Origin: Streptomyces profundus
GTDB lineage: Bacteria > Actinomycetota > Actinomycetes > Streptomycetales > Streptomycetaceae
DNA: 64,000 nt
NCBI RefSeq assembly: GCF_020740535.1
Contig: NZ_CP082362.1
Location: 5,887,501-5,951,500 of the forward strand
Direction of reading: 5' to 3'
In this document: in pieces, positions 57,268 to 64,000 of the stretch
Position numbering within the stretch: the stretch's first letter is position 1
Layout: every line of letters starts with the position of its first letter
Position numbers and translations under genes: made by a program
The notes under the pieces: generated by a model
What the model saw: the letters and a program-made list of their open reading frames with translations, nothing else
Told to the model about the DNA's origin: nothing
Databases searched by the model: none

Positions 57268-57297
57268 CGGGCCGTGCGGGGGAGGCCCCGCGCCAGG

Positions 57298-58569
57298 TCA
57301 GGAACGCTGGTACTCGGCGGCCAACTTCTCCAGCACCGGCACCAGTTCGGCCGGCGACGCCTCGGCCAGGATCTCCCGGCGCAGCCCGTCGGCCGCCTCC
57401 TTGAACGACGCCTCGGTCACCAGCCTGGTCAGCTTCTCCCGCAGGCTCGCCACGTTCGCCTCGTTCGCCAGCTCGTAGAGGCCGGCCCCGGACTCCTGGA
57501 GCCTCGTCGCCGCGTACAGGCACTCGCCCATGCCGGTCTGCGGCACGATCAGCTGCGGCACGGCGTACCGCATCGCCGTCACCAGCGTGGTGCCGCCGCC
57601 GTGGCTGATGATCCCGGCGCAGGTGGGCAGCAGCAGGTGCAGCGCCGTGTAGTCGACCAGCCGCACGTTCTCCGGCACCGTCCCCAGCGCCGCGCGCTGG
57701 GTCTCGCTCAGCGTGGCGACCACCTCGATGTCGAGACCGTCGACCGCCTCGATCAGCATCGAGACCAACGACGAGTCGTCGTCGGCCAGTTCGAGGGTCT
57801 TGCCGAGCGTCAGACAGACCCGGGGCCGCGTCGGGCGCTCCTTGCGCAGCCACTCGGGCAGCTCGGCGGGCCCGTTGTAGGGCACGAACTGCACACCGTG
57901 GTCCACGGTGTGGGTGTCCGTCCTGCGCAGGCTCGACGGCTGGTGGTGGAGCGTGAACTGGCCGGCGATCAGCGACTCGTCGAACGTGCCGCCGTGCCGC
58001 TGGAGGATCGGCTCCAGCCACGCCTTCATCGGGTCGTAGCGCTCGGCCTCAGGGCGCTCGTCCTGGAGCTTCAGGAACTTGTCGCGCATCGGCGACCACA
58101 CGTCGGGCCCCCACAGCAGCCGCCCGTGCGCGGCACCGACGATCTGCGCGGCCACCGGGCCCGCGTAGGTGACGGTGTCCCAGATGACGAGGTCGGGCTG
58201 CCACTCGCGGGCGAACTCCACCAGATCGTCGACCATCGGGTCGTTCAGCAGCCCATAGGCGACATGGACCATCGCCCCGTAGTAGCCCTGAAGGAACTCC
58301 CAGGTCAGCGCCTCGTCGGGCAGGGTGTACGGATCGACCGAGGTGTTCTCCTCCTTGGTCGCCGTCCCCGCGTACTGCGCCAGCACCTCGTACAGGTGGT
58401 GGTCGGCTCCGACCGCGACCGCGGGCAGACCGGCCTGGACGATGCTCTCGACGCCGGCCGGATGGCTGGCGACACGCACCTCGTGCCCCGCGGCCCGCGC
58501 CGCCCACGCCGTCGGCACCAGGTTGTACAGGTGCGCGTTCTCAGAAACAGTGGCAAACAGGACTCGCAT
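57298..58569 (-). CDS. Macrolide-type glycosyltransferase (GT-B fold, family 1)
   Basis: The 423-residue protein resembles DesVII/EryCIII/TylM2-type enzymes that attach dTDP-deoxysugars to macrolide aglycones. The N-terminus (MRVLFATVSENAHLYNLVP) is the acceptor domain. The C-terminal donor site has HGGGTTL with His at residue 323, then VPQLIVPQ. The ATG at 58569 follows AGAGGA with a six-base gap; upstream in-frame sequence has no ribosome site. Many relatives need a small P450-like helper (DesVIII/EryCII); none is in the window, so it may lie outside or not be needed. The gene has its own predicted promoter, separate from the thioesterase gene behind it. The sugar is likely a 2,6-dideoxyhexose, judged from the 2,3-dehydratase at 2221. 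Confidence 0.93.
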   Translation of the reverse strand: MRVLFATVSENAHLYNLVPTAWAARAAGHEVRVASHPAGVESIVQAGLPAVAVGADHHLYEVLAQYAGTATKEENTSVDPYTLPDEALTWEFLQGYYGAMVHVAYGLLNDPMVDDLVEFAREWQPDLVIWDTVTYAGPVAAQIVGAAHGRLLWGPDVWSPMRDKFLKLQDERPEAERYDPMKAWLEPILQRHGGTFDESLIAGQFTLHHQPSSLRRTDTHTVDHGVQFVPYNGPAELPEWLRKERPTRPRVCLTLGKTLELADDDSSLVSMLIEAVDGLDIEVVATLSETQRAALGTVPENVRLVDYTALHLLLPTCAGIISHGGGTTLVTAMRYAVPQLIVPQTGMGECLYAATRLQESGAGLYELANEANVASLREKLTRLVTEASFKEAADGLRREILAEASPAELVPVLEKLAAEYQRS

Positions 58570-58765
58570 CGAGTTTCCTCTTTCGGCTGTGAACAGGGGC
58601 CGTCCGCCTGGGGCCTGTGCCGGGCACCGGCTACTGGGAGCGGCCGAGCCGAGACCCTCCGTAAGGGCTCCGCTGGTCGCGGCCGAGCCTAGGTCGGGGT
58701 GCCACCCCGGCATACCCCTAGGCGTCCCCCTAGGCACCCGGTTCGGTTGAACGGCGCCGCCGCCG
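58570..58765. other. Spacer between glycosyltransferase and type II thioesterase
   Basis: These 196 bases contain no gene. They carry the glycosyltransferase promoter; no terminator for the thioesterase transcript is obvious, so read-through is possible. Confidence 0.6.
58686..58732 (-). promoter_or_regulatory. TAGGGG-type promoter of the glycosyltransferase
   Basis: On the minus strand TAGGGGG (58732-58726) and TAGGGG (58720-58715) are 12 bases apart. TATGCC (58714-58709), 17 bases and TAGGCT (58691-58686) follow. The -10 is identical to that at 2003-2008. The predicted leader is about 110 nucleotides. Confidence 0.6.
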
Positions 58766-59533
58766 TCAGCCGGCGGGCGAGGCGCTCGGCCGCGGGTCGG
58801 CCCGCTCCCTGATGAGGTCGAGGATCGCCGGCACGGAGTCGTTGAGGTAGAAGTGCCCGCCACCGGGGAAGACACGCAACTCGAACGCGCCGCCGGTGTG
58901 TTCGCCCCAGGACCTCGCCTCGTCCACGGTGCACTTGGGGTCGCGGTCGCCGACCAGCGCCAGCACGGGGCAGCTCAGCCGCGGCCCCGGCTCCGGCCGG
59001 TAGGTCTCGGCGGCGCGGTAGTCGTTGCGGATCGCGGGGAGCACCATGCGCAGCACCTCCTCGTCGCCCAGCAGCGAGGACGCCGTGCCGGCCAGCGACT
59101 TGACCTCGGCGATCAGCCCTTCGTCGTCCCGCAGGTGAACCGTCTCGTGCCGGTGGCGCGAGGGGGCGCGCCGCCCCGAGGCGAACAGCGCGGTGAGCCG
59201 CACCCCCGCCGCCTCCAGCCGGATCCCCACCTCGAACCCGAGCGAGGCCCCCATGCTGTGGCCGAAAAGCGTCAAAGGCCGGTCCGCCCACGGCCGCAGC
59301 GCGGCCACCACCTGGTCGGCCAACTCCTCGATCGACGGCACACCGGGCTCCGAGGCGCGGTCCTGCCGCCCCGGATACTGGACGGCGAGCACGTCGATCG
59401 CGGGCGAGAGCGCCTTGGAGACGCCATGGAAGTAGCTCGCCGACCCGCCGGCATGGGGCAGACACACCAGCCGGGTCCGCGCCTCCGGCGCCGGGTGGTA
59501 GCGCCGCACCCAACGGTCGCTGGTGGAAGGCAT
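58766..59533 (-). CDS. Type II (editing) thioesterase
   Basis: The 255-residue alpha/beta-hydrolase would clear wrongly loaded or stalled acyl groups from PKS carrier domains. It has the family signature CLPHAGGSASYF near residue 20, the nucleophile elbow GHSMG with Ser 93, GDRD for the acid region and GGHFYL near the C-terminus. Length is normal for the family. The ATG at 59533 gives the usual short N-terminus and has AGAGGA 11 bases upstream; a GTG 48 bases further up is possible. It is followed on the same strand by the glycosyltransferase, which has its own promoter. Confidence 0.93.
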   Translation of the reverse strand: MPSTSDRWVRRYHPAPEARTRLVCLPHAGGSASYFHGVSKALSPAIDVLAVQYPGRQDRASEPGVPSIEELADQVVAALRPWADRPLTLFGHSMGASLGFEVGIRLEAAGVRLTALFASGRRAPSRHRHETVHLRDDEGLIAEVKSLAGTASSLLGDEEVLRMVLPAIRNDYRAAETYRPEPGPRLSCPVLALVGDRDPKCTVDEARSWGEHTGGAFELRVFPGGGHFYLNDSVPAILDLIRERADPRPSASPAG

Positions 59534-59614
59534 CTGCGTGGGTGTCCTCTCGGAGACTTCGACGGGTTCCACGACGGTCACCTGACGGATGTACCACCGT
59601 TCTACGACGCCCGA

Positions 59615-59659
59615 ACCTGACAGAGCCCCCCGCGCCTCGGCAACCCCTAGCCTCCCCTA
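59615..59659 (-). promoter_or_regulatory. TAGGGG-type promoter of the type II thioesterase
   Basis: On the minus strand TAGGGG at 59659-59654 and 59649-59644 are ten bases apart, followed by TTGCCG (59643-59638), 17 bases and TCAGGT (59620-59615). TTGCCG is also the -35 of the PKS operon promoter. The first half-site overlaps the stop codon of the upstream bPH2 gene. Confidence 0.55.
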
Positions 59660-61210
59660 CGCCCCACCCGTCCCCGGGCCCTCCGCACCCCCGTGCCCCT
59701 CGCTGACCAGGAACTGTCCCAGCAGTTCCGGCACCGCCTCGTCGGCGAACCGCAGCCCCTCGCCCAGCAGCACGTCCTTCACGTCATAGGCGCCGCGCCC
59801 ACCGGCGGTCGTCGCCGTGAGCCGGCAGAGGCCCGACTTCCGGTGCCACACCCACTGCGTCACCTGCCAGCCGATCACCCCGTCCCGACGGAGCGCGATG
59901 GTGCGCCGCTTGAGACTGCCATGCCGCGTGACCAGATAGCGGCCCGTGATGCCATGCCCCAGGTTGCGGTAGCCGTCGACGGCGAACGGGGCGCCCGTCG
60001 CATAGACGGCCAGCGCCGAGATCCACCCGATATGCGCCAGCACCGGCGTCAGCAGCACGCCCAACAGCACCAGCACCGCGCCGATCGCGGTGCCCACCCA
60101 GAACGTCCACAGCAGCCGCCGGCGCAGCGCGTGCCCGGTGTGCCGGATCAGCCGTACCGAACTGGTCGGATCCTCGTCCTCCCGCAGCGCGATCGCCGCC
60201 ACCCGATGCGATTCGGCGACCGGCGCCGGCGGCAGCAGCGCGCTGGTGTTGAACGAGCTGGTCTCCTCGTCCATCGTGCCCGAGCCGGTGGCCACCGCGT
60301 AGGTGTAGGCGCCCCCACCCCAGCGCAGCAGCAGCGGCTCGGCGATCTCCACACCCCGCAGCCGCTCCTCCTCCAGGGTGGCCGACCGCGTCACCAACAG
60401 GCCCCGGGTGGCCCGCAGCGCGCCGTGTTCCTCCCGCACCAGCCGGAAGTTCCACCACATCTCGACATACCAGCCGAGCGTCCCGACGGCGCCGGCCAGC
60501 AGGTAGCCCAGCACGAACAGCGGGATCACCAACAGCAGATCGGCGCCGCCGAGCCAGTCGATCAGATCGGGGATCAGCACATTGTCGGGATCGGCGCCCA
60601 GCAGGTCCAACGTCTCGTAGGTGAAGCCCAGCGCGCCAAGCCCCAGCAGCGGGGTGCCGAACGACAGCGGGGCGAACCGCGTCCACCGCCAGTCGATCCG
60701 CGCCAGCGGACGCGCCTCGCCCGCGCCCGAGTTCCGCAGCAGCCGGGCGCGCAGCGCCTCGGCGTCGGCGACCGGCAGCGCGTCCAGCGTGAGCACCGCG
60801 TTCTTCGTGGAGCTCACCCGGTGACCTGTGCCGATCGCGACCGTGGCGATGCCCAGCATCCGGTGCACCGGGTTGGCCGTCACATCCACGCTGCGCACCC
60901 GCTGCCGGGGGATCGACCGATGCGAGCGGGTCAGCAGCCCCGTCTTCAACTCGATGTGCTCGGGCGTCACCCGGTACCAGGTCTTGAACCAGCGGAACGT
61001 CTCGTAGCCCAACAGGCCGAGCACCGGCACCGGCACCAGGGCGCTCACCCACCAGGGCACGCCGCGCCACCACAGGATCGCCACCGTCACGACCACGAGC
61101 AGCAGCCCCCAGACGCCGACCGCCCGGATGATCCTGGTGTCCAACCGCCGCCACTCGGCGGCCGGTTCGGCCGTCGCGTCCTGCCCAGCCGCGCCGTCCC
61201 CGCCCGTCAT
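59657..61210 (-). CDS. bPH2-domain membrane protein, long (YdbT-like)
   Basis: The 517-residue protein resembles actinomycete proteins with repeated bacterial PH (bPH2, PF03703) domains. A pair of membrane segments near residues 27-65 precedes a first bPH2 unit (WYRVTPEHIELKTGLLTR). Further hydrophobic pairs near 195-265 and 385-430 each precede another unit (REEHGALRATRGLLVTRSA and RYLVTRHGSLKRRTIALRR). The start ATG overlaps the stop of the shorter partner as ATGA, so the two are coupled. In Bacillus the YdbS/YdbT pair is under SigW and has been linked to tolerance of antimicrobials from other bacilli; whether this pair protects the producer is a guess. The promoter element shared by the biosynthetic genes is absent upstream of the pair. 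Confidence 0.85.
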   Translation of the reverse strand: MTGGDGAAGQDATAEPAAEWRRLDTRIIRAVGVWGLLLVVVTVAILWWRGVPWWVSALVPVPVLGLLGYETFRWFKTWYRVTPEHIELKTGLLTRSHRSIPRQRVRSVDVTANPVHRMLGIATVAIGTGHRVSSTKNAVLTLDALPVADAEALRARLLRNSGAGEARPLARIDWRWTRFAPLSFGTPLLGLGALGFTYETLDLLGADPDNVLIPDLIDWLGGADLLLVIPLFVLGYLLAGAVGTLGWYVEMWWNFRLVREEHGALRATRGLLVTRSATLEEERLRGVEIAEPLLLRWGGGAYTYAVATGSGTMDEETSSFNTSALLPPAPVAESHRVAAIALREDEDPTSSVRLIRHTGHALRRRLLWTFWVGTAIGAVLVLLGVLLTPVLAHIGWISALAVYATGAPFAVDGYRNLGHGITGRYLVTRHGSLKRRTIALRRDGVIGWQVTQWVWHRKSGLCRLTATTAGGRGAYDVKDVLLGEGLRFADEAVPELLGQFLVSEGHGGAEGPGTGGA

Positions 61211-61746
61211 GTCGCGTCCCCGCTGTCGGCCTGCGCCTTCTCCGTCAGCTCGTCGACCAGATCCCTGGCGAGCCGGTGGTCGAGCCCCTCGATCCGCACC
61301 GGGCCGGCCGCCGAAGCCGTGGTCACCGTGACCGTCGACAGGCCGAACAACTGCTGCAACGGGCCCCGCACCGTGTCGACGGTCTGGATCCGCACCAGCG
61401 GCGCGACCCGCCACTGCTGCCGCACCCAGCCGGCCCGGGTGAACACCGCGTCCGACGTGGTCTCCCAACGGTGCACCCGGAACCGCCACCACGGCATCAC
61501 CGCGACATAGACCAGGCCCGGCCCCCCGATGAGCGCCGCCGGCAGCAGCAGCCAGGTGCGGGCCGGCGTGATCAACACCGCGAGCAGGCACAGGATCGCC
61601 ACCGGCGGCAGCACCGTCACCAGCGCCTGCACCGTCCACCAGCCGATCGACCTGCGGTCGACCCGCCTGCTCGGCGGACGCAGCACCAGAGGTCCGCCGA
61701 CCCCTGACGGTTCGGGAGGAACGTCGGTCGCGGAATCGGCCATCAT
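61207..61746 (-). CDS. bPH2-domain membrane protein, short (YdbS-like)
   Basis: The 179-residue protein has two adjacent membrane segments (ALVTVLPPVAILCLLAVLIT and LLLPAALIGGPGLVYVAVM) followed by one bPH2 domain beginning RVHRWETTSDAVFTRAGW. It is the first gene of a coupled pair with the long bPH2 protein. Two consecutive ATG codons (61746 and 61743) follow CGGAG; spacing of three or six bases favours the second, and the difference is one residue. It is transcribed away from the KSQ PKS gene across a 441-base spacer. Its presence inside a polyketide cluster is unusual. Confidence 0.85.
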   Translation of the reverse strand: MMADSATDVPPEPSGVGGPLVLRPPSRRVDRRSIGWWTVQALVTVLPPVAILCLLAVLITPARTWLLLPAALIGGPGLVYVAVMPWWRFRVHRWETTSDAVFTRAGWVRQQWRVAPLVRIQTVDTVRGPLQQLFGLSTVTVTTASAAGPVRIEGLDHRLARDLVDELTEKAQADSGDAT

Positions 61747-62067
61747 CAGCTCCGGGAAATCTCGACGGGCGTGGGCTCGTGGGCTGGCCCCGGAGAACCG
61801 CGACGGATCGACGAGGACTTCAGCCGGGAATCGACGGGGAACGGCCGAAGCCGTGGAAACGTCAGGCACCGTCCGCCACGACACCCCGGCACACACGGGG
61901 TGTCCGTCGGCCACGGAGCGGATCTCCGTCCTCCGGTACGGATGGCCAGAACAGGCATATCACATGCGCCCGATCCGCCGAACCCGAGCGGACGTGAACC
62001 CCGCCGCCGAACCCCCGGAGCCGGCCTCGTCGCAGGTGAAGTACCCCGAGGTCATGGCCGAAACGGC

Positions 62068-62124
62068 TAGGGGCCGTAGGGGGCCCGCTAGGGGTTGGCC
62101 GCGCCTGGGGCGATTCATAGAGTC
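62068..62124 (+). promoter_or_regulatory. Triple TAGGGG promoter of the KSQ PKS gene
   Basis: TAGGGG occurs at 62068-62073, 62077-62082 and 62089-62094. It is followed by TTGGCC (62095-62100), 18 bases and TAGAGT (62119-62124). This is the most repeat-rich copy of the cluster promoter. The predicted leader is about 57 nucleotides. Confidence 0.62.
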
Positions 62125-62132
62125 CGATTCGG

Positions 62133-62147
62133 TCGCATGCTGCGACG
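62133..62147 (+). promoter_or_regulatory. Leader hairpin GTCGCA-TGC-TGCGAC
   Basis: A perfect six-base inverted repeat lies at the predicted 5' end of the KSQ gene transcript, 40 bases before the start codon. It could stabilise the message or be an operator. Confidence 0.4.
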
Positions 62148-62187
62148 AGTTCCGCGACTGCGAGAACTCCCCTGAGCGGAGGTCCAC

Positions 62188-64000
62188 GTGGCACACGTAT
62201 CGGACATGGCGGGGCCGGAGTCGACAGTCGGGGCCAGGGACGCGATAGCAGTCGTCGGCATGGCGTGCCGGCTGCCCGGCGCACCCGACCCCGCCGCCTA
62301 CTGGTCGCTGCTCCGCGACGGTGCCAGTGCCATCGGCGACGCCCCCGCCGACCGCTGGGACCCCTCCGCCCGTGTCCGACGCGGCGGGTTCCTCGACCAG
62401 GTGGACCGCTTCGACCCCGCCTTCTTCGGGATCTCGCGCCGCGAGGCCACGATGATGGACCCGCAGCAGCGCCTCACCCTCGAACTCGCCTGGGAGGCAC
62501 TGGAGAACGCCGGCATCGCCCCCGACACCCTCGCCGGCAGCCGCTCAGGCGTCTTCGTCGGCGCCATCTGGGACGACTACGCCACCCTCGCCTACCAGCG
62601 GGGAGCCGACGCGCTCACCGCCCACAGCCTCACCGGCCTCCAGCGCGGAGTCATCGCCAACCGCGTCTCCTACACGCTCGGCCTGCGCGGCCCCAGCATG
62701 ACGCTCGACACCGGCCAGTCGTCCTCGCTCGTCGCCGTCCACACCGCGGTGGAGAGCCTGCGCGGCGGCGAGTCCACCCTCGCCCTGGCCGGCGGCGTCA
62801 ACCTCATCATCTCCCCGCACAGCACCACAGCGCCCGCCCGCTTCGGCGGCCTGTCACCCGACGGCCTCTGCTACACCTTCGACGAGCGCGCCAACGGCTA
62901 TGTGCGCGGCGAAGGCGGCGGCATCGTCGTGCTCAAGACCCTGGCGGCGGCCCGCGCCGACGGCGACCGGGTGCTCTGCGTCATCCGGGGCAGCGCCGTC
63001 AACAACGACGGCGGCGGCGACAGCATCGGCAGCCCCCACCAGGCCGCCCAGGAAGAGGTCATCCACCTCGCCCACACCCGCGCCGGCGTCACCCCCGACG
63101 AGGTGCAGTACGTCGAACTCCACGGCACCGGCACCAGAGCCGGCGACCGGGTGGAGGCCGCCGCCCTGGGCGCCGCCCTCGGCACCCGCCGCGCCGTGCC
63201 GCTCCCCGTCGGCTCGGCCAAGACCAACGTCGGCCACACCGAGGGCGCCGCCGGCATCACCGGCCTGCTCAAGGGCATCCTCGCCATCCTGCACCGCGCC
63301 CTGCCGGCCACGCTCAACCACCGCACCCCCGGCGTCCCCCTCGAAGCGCTCAACCTGCGGGTGGTCACCGAGACCACGCCCTGGCCCCGGCCCGACGCCC
63401 CACTGATCGCCGGCGTCAGCTCGTTCGGCGTCGGCGGCACCAACTGCCATCTGGTCCTCGAAGAGGCCCCGCCGACCGCTCCGGAACCTCCCGTGCCCGC
63501 CCGCGAACCGGCGCCGCCGGTGGCTGTGTCGGTGTCGGCGCACGGCCAGGCGGCGCTCCGTGCCCAGGCCGCCCGACTGCGGGACCATGTCGACGCCTCC
63601 CAGGACCCGCGGCCGATCGACTACGGGTTCAGCACGACGACCACCCGATCCCCGCTCGCCACCCGTGCCATGGTTCTGGCTGGGGACCGGGATGGTCTGG
63701 TGGCTGGTCTTGAGGCGTTGGCGGATGGCCGTTCGGCGGCCGGGGTGGTGCGGGGTGTGGTGGGGGAGGAGTCGGAGCGGTTGGCGTTTCTCTTCTCGGG
63801 TCAGGGGAGTCAGCGGTGCGGTATGGGGCGGGAGTTGTATGGGGCGTTTCCGGTGTTCGCGGACGCCTTCGACGCGGTCTGTGATCGGTTCGAACTGCCG
63901 GTGTGTGAGGTGGTGTTCGGGGATGACGCGGCGACGTTGAATCGGACGGAGTTCACTCAGGCGGGGTTGTTCGCCGTCGAGGTGGCGTTGTTCCGGTTGC
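62188..64000 (+). CDS. Type I polyketide synthase with KSQ loading module (partial, C-terminus off window)
   Basis: The first 604 residues are present. The ketosynthase active-site Cys is Gln 177 (TGQSSSL), with HGTGT at 312-316 and the KTNVGH His at 350 kept. This is a KSQ domain, which decarboxylates an ACP-bound extender to make the starter unit. There is no N-terminal docking helix, as expected for the first protein of an assembly line. The AT begins near residue 531 and is cut before its active site, but its start nearly copies the malonyl AT of module 4, so acetate is the likely starter. GTG at 62188 follows GGAGG by five bases. The KS is of a different lineage from those of modules 1-10. 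More modules probably follow beyond the window. Confidence 0.94.
   Translation, partial: MAHVSDMAGPESTVGARDAIAVVGMACRLPGAPDPAAYWSLLRDGASAIGDAPADRWDPSARVRRGGFLDQVDRFDPAFFGISRREATMMDPQQRLTLELAWEALENAGIAPDTLAGSRSGVFVGAIWDDYATLAYQRGADALTAHSLTGLQRGVIANRVSYTLGLRGPSMTLDTGQSSSLVAVHTAVESLRGGESTLALAGGVNLIISPHSTTAPARFGGLSPDGLCYTFDERANGYVRGEGGGIVVLKTLAAARADGDRVLCVIRGSAVNNDGGGDSIGSPHQAAQEEVIHLAHTRAGVTPDEVQYVELHGTGTRAGDRVEAAALGAALGTRRAVPLPVGSAKTNVGHTEGAAGITGLLKGILAILHRALPATLNHRTPGVPLEALNLRVVTETTPWPRPDAPLIAGVSSFGVGGTNCHLVLEEAPPTAPEPPVPAREPAPPVAVSVSAHGQAALRAQAARLRDHVDASQDPRPIDYGFSTTTTRSPLATRAMVLAGDRDGLVAGLEALADGRSAAGVVRGVVGEESERLAFLFSGQGSQRCGMGRELYGAFPVFADAFDAVCDRFELPVCEVVFGDDAATLNRTEFTQAGLFAVEVALFRL

Larger units (their letters stand above)
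61747..62187. other. Divergent spacer before the KSQ PKS gene
   Basis: This 441 bp stretch contains no credible gene. On the plus strand it has the triple TAGGGG promoter and a leader hairpin; on the minus strand I found no clear promoter or TAGGGG element for the bPH2 pair. Confidence 0.65.

Noticed and set aside
59534..59581. GTG start giving a 16-residue longer type II thioesterase
   Set aside because: The ATG at 59533 gives the usual N-terminal length; the GTG has only a weak and distant GGTGG. It is not fully excluded.

Overview
The window is high-GC actinomycete DNA, most likely Streptomyces: there are GTG and ATG starts behind GGAG-type ribosome sites and very strong C/G third-position codon bias outside a few islands. 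It is most of a modular type I polyketide synthase (PKS) cluster for a glycosylated, polyene-rich macrolide-type product, cut at both ends. I did not recognise a specific known compound.

Layout from the left: a partial LAL-family (large ATP-binding LuxR-type) regulator on the minus strand (1-1371); an NDP-hexose 2,3-dehydratase on plus (2221-3630); convergent to it the overlapping minus pair rmlA-rmlB (5733-3674); then three collinear plus-strand PKS genes, 6367-16554 (modules 1-2), 16591-41808 (modules 3-7) and 41823-57218 (modules 8-10 plus thioesterase). After a hairpin terminator come, on minus, a macrolide-type glycosyltransferase, a discrete type II thioesterase and a coupled pair of bPH2-domain membrane proteins. 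On plus at 62188 a further PKS gene begins; its ketosynthase carries Gln in place of the active Cys (KSQ), so it encodes the loading module, yet it lies downstream of the release module. Module numbers here count only modules inside the window.

How it works together: the KSQ protein should prime with acetate. Modules 1-10 follow, probably after further modules encoded beyond the right edge. Modules 2-7 all have DH and KR domains and predict a run of up to six conjugated double bonds. Modules 7 and 8 take methylmalonyl-CoA and the others malonyl-CoA. Module 8 leaves an A-type hydroxyl. Module 10 has lost both acyltransferase and ketoreductase active sites and may only hand the chain to the thioesterase. 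RmlA, RmlB and the 2,3-dehydratase start a 2,6-dideoxysugar pathway that the glycosyltransferase would use.

The strongest unexpected signals are these. (1) A shared promoter layout, TAGGGG repeats just upstream of the -35 position and 23-25 bases before a TAGGCT-like -10, stands before every biosynthetic transcription unit but not before the bPH2 pair. (2) Large near-identical duplications in modules 4-6 lie in G/T-rich, C-poor islands unlike the rest of the gene. (3) The terminal extension module is dead. (4) The helical leader before the thioesterase is duplicated in tandem.
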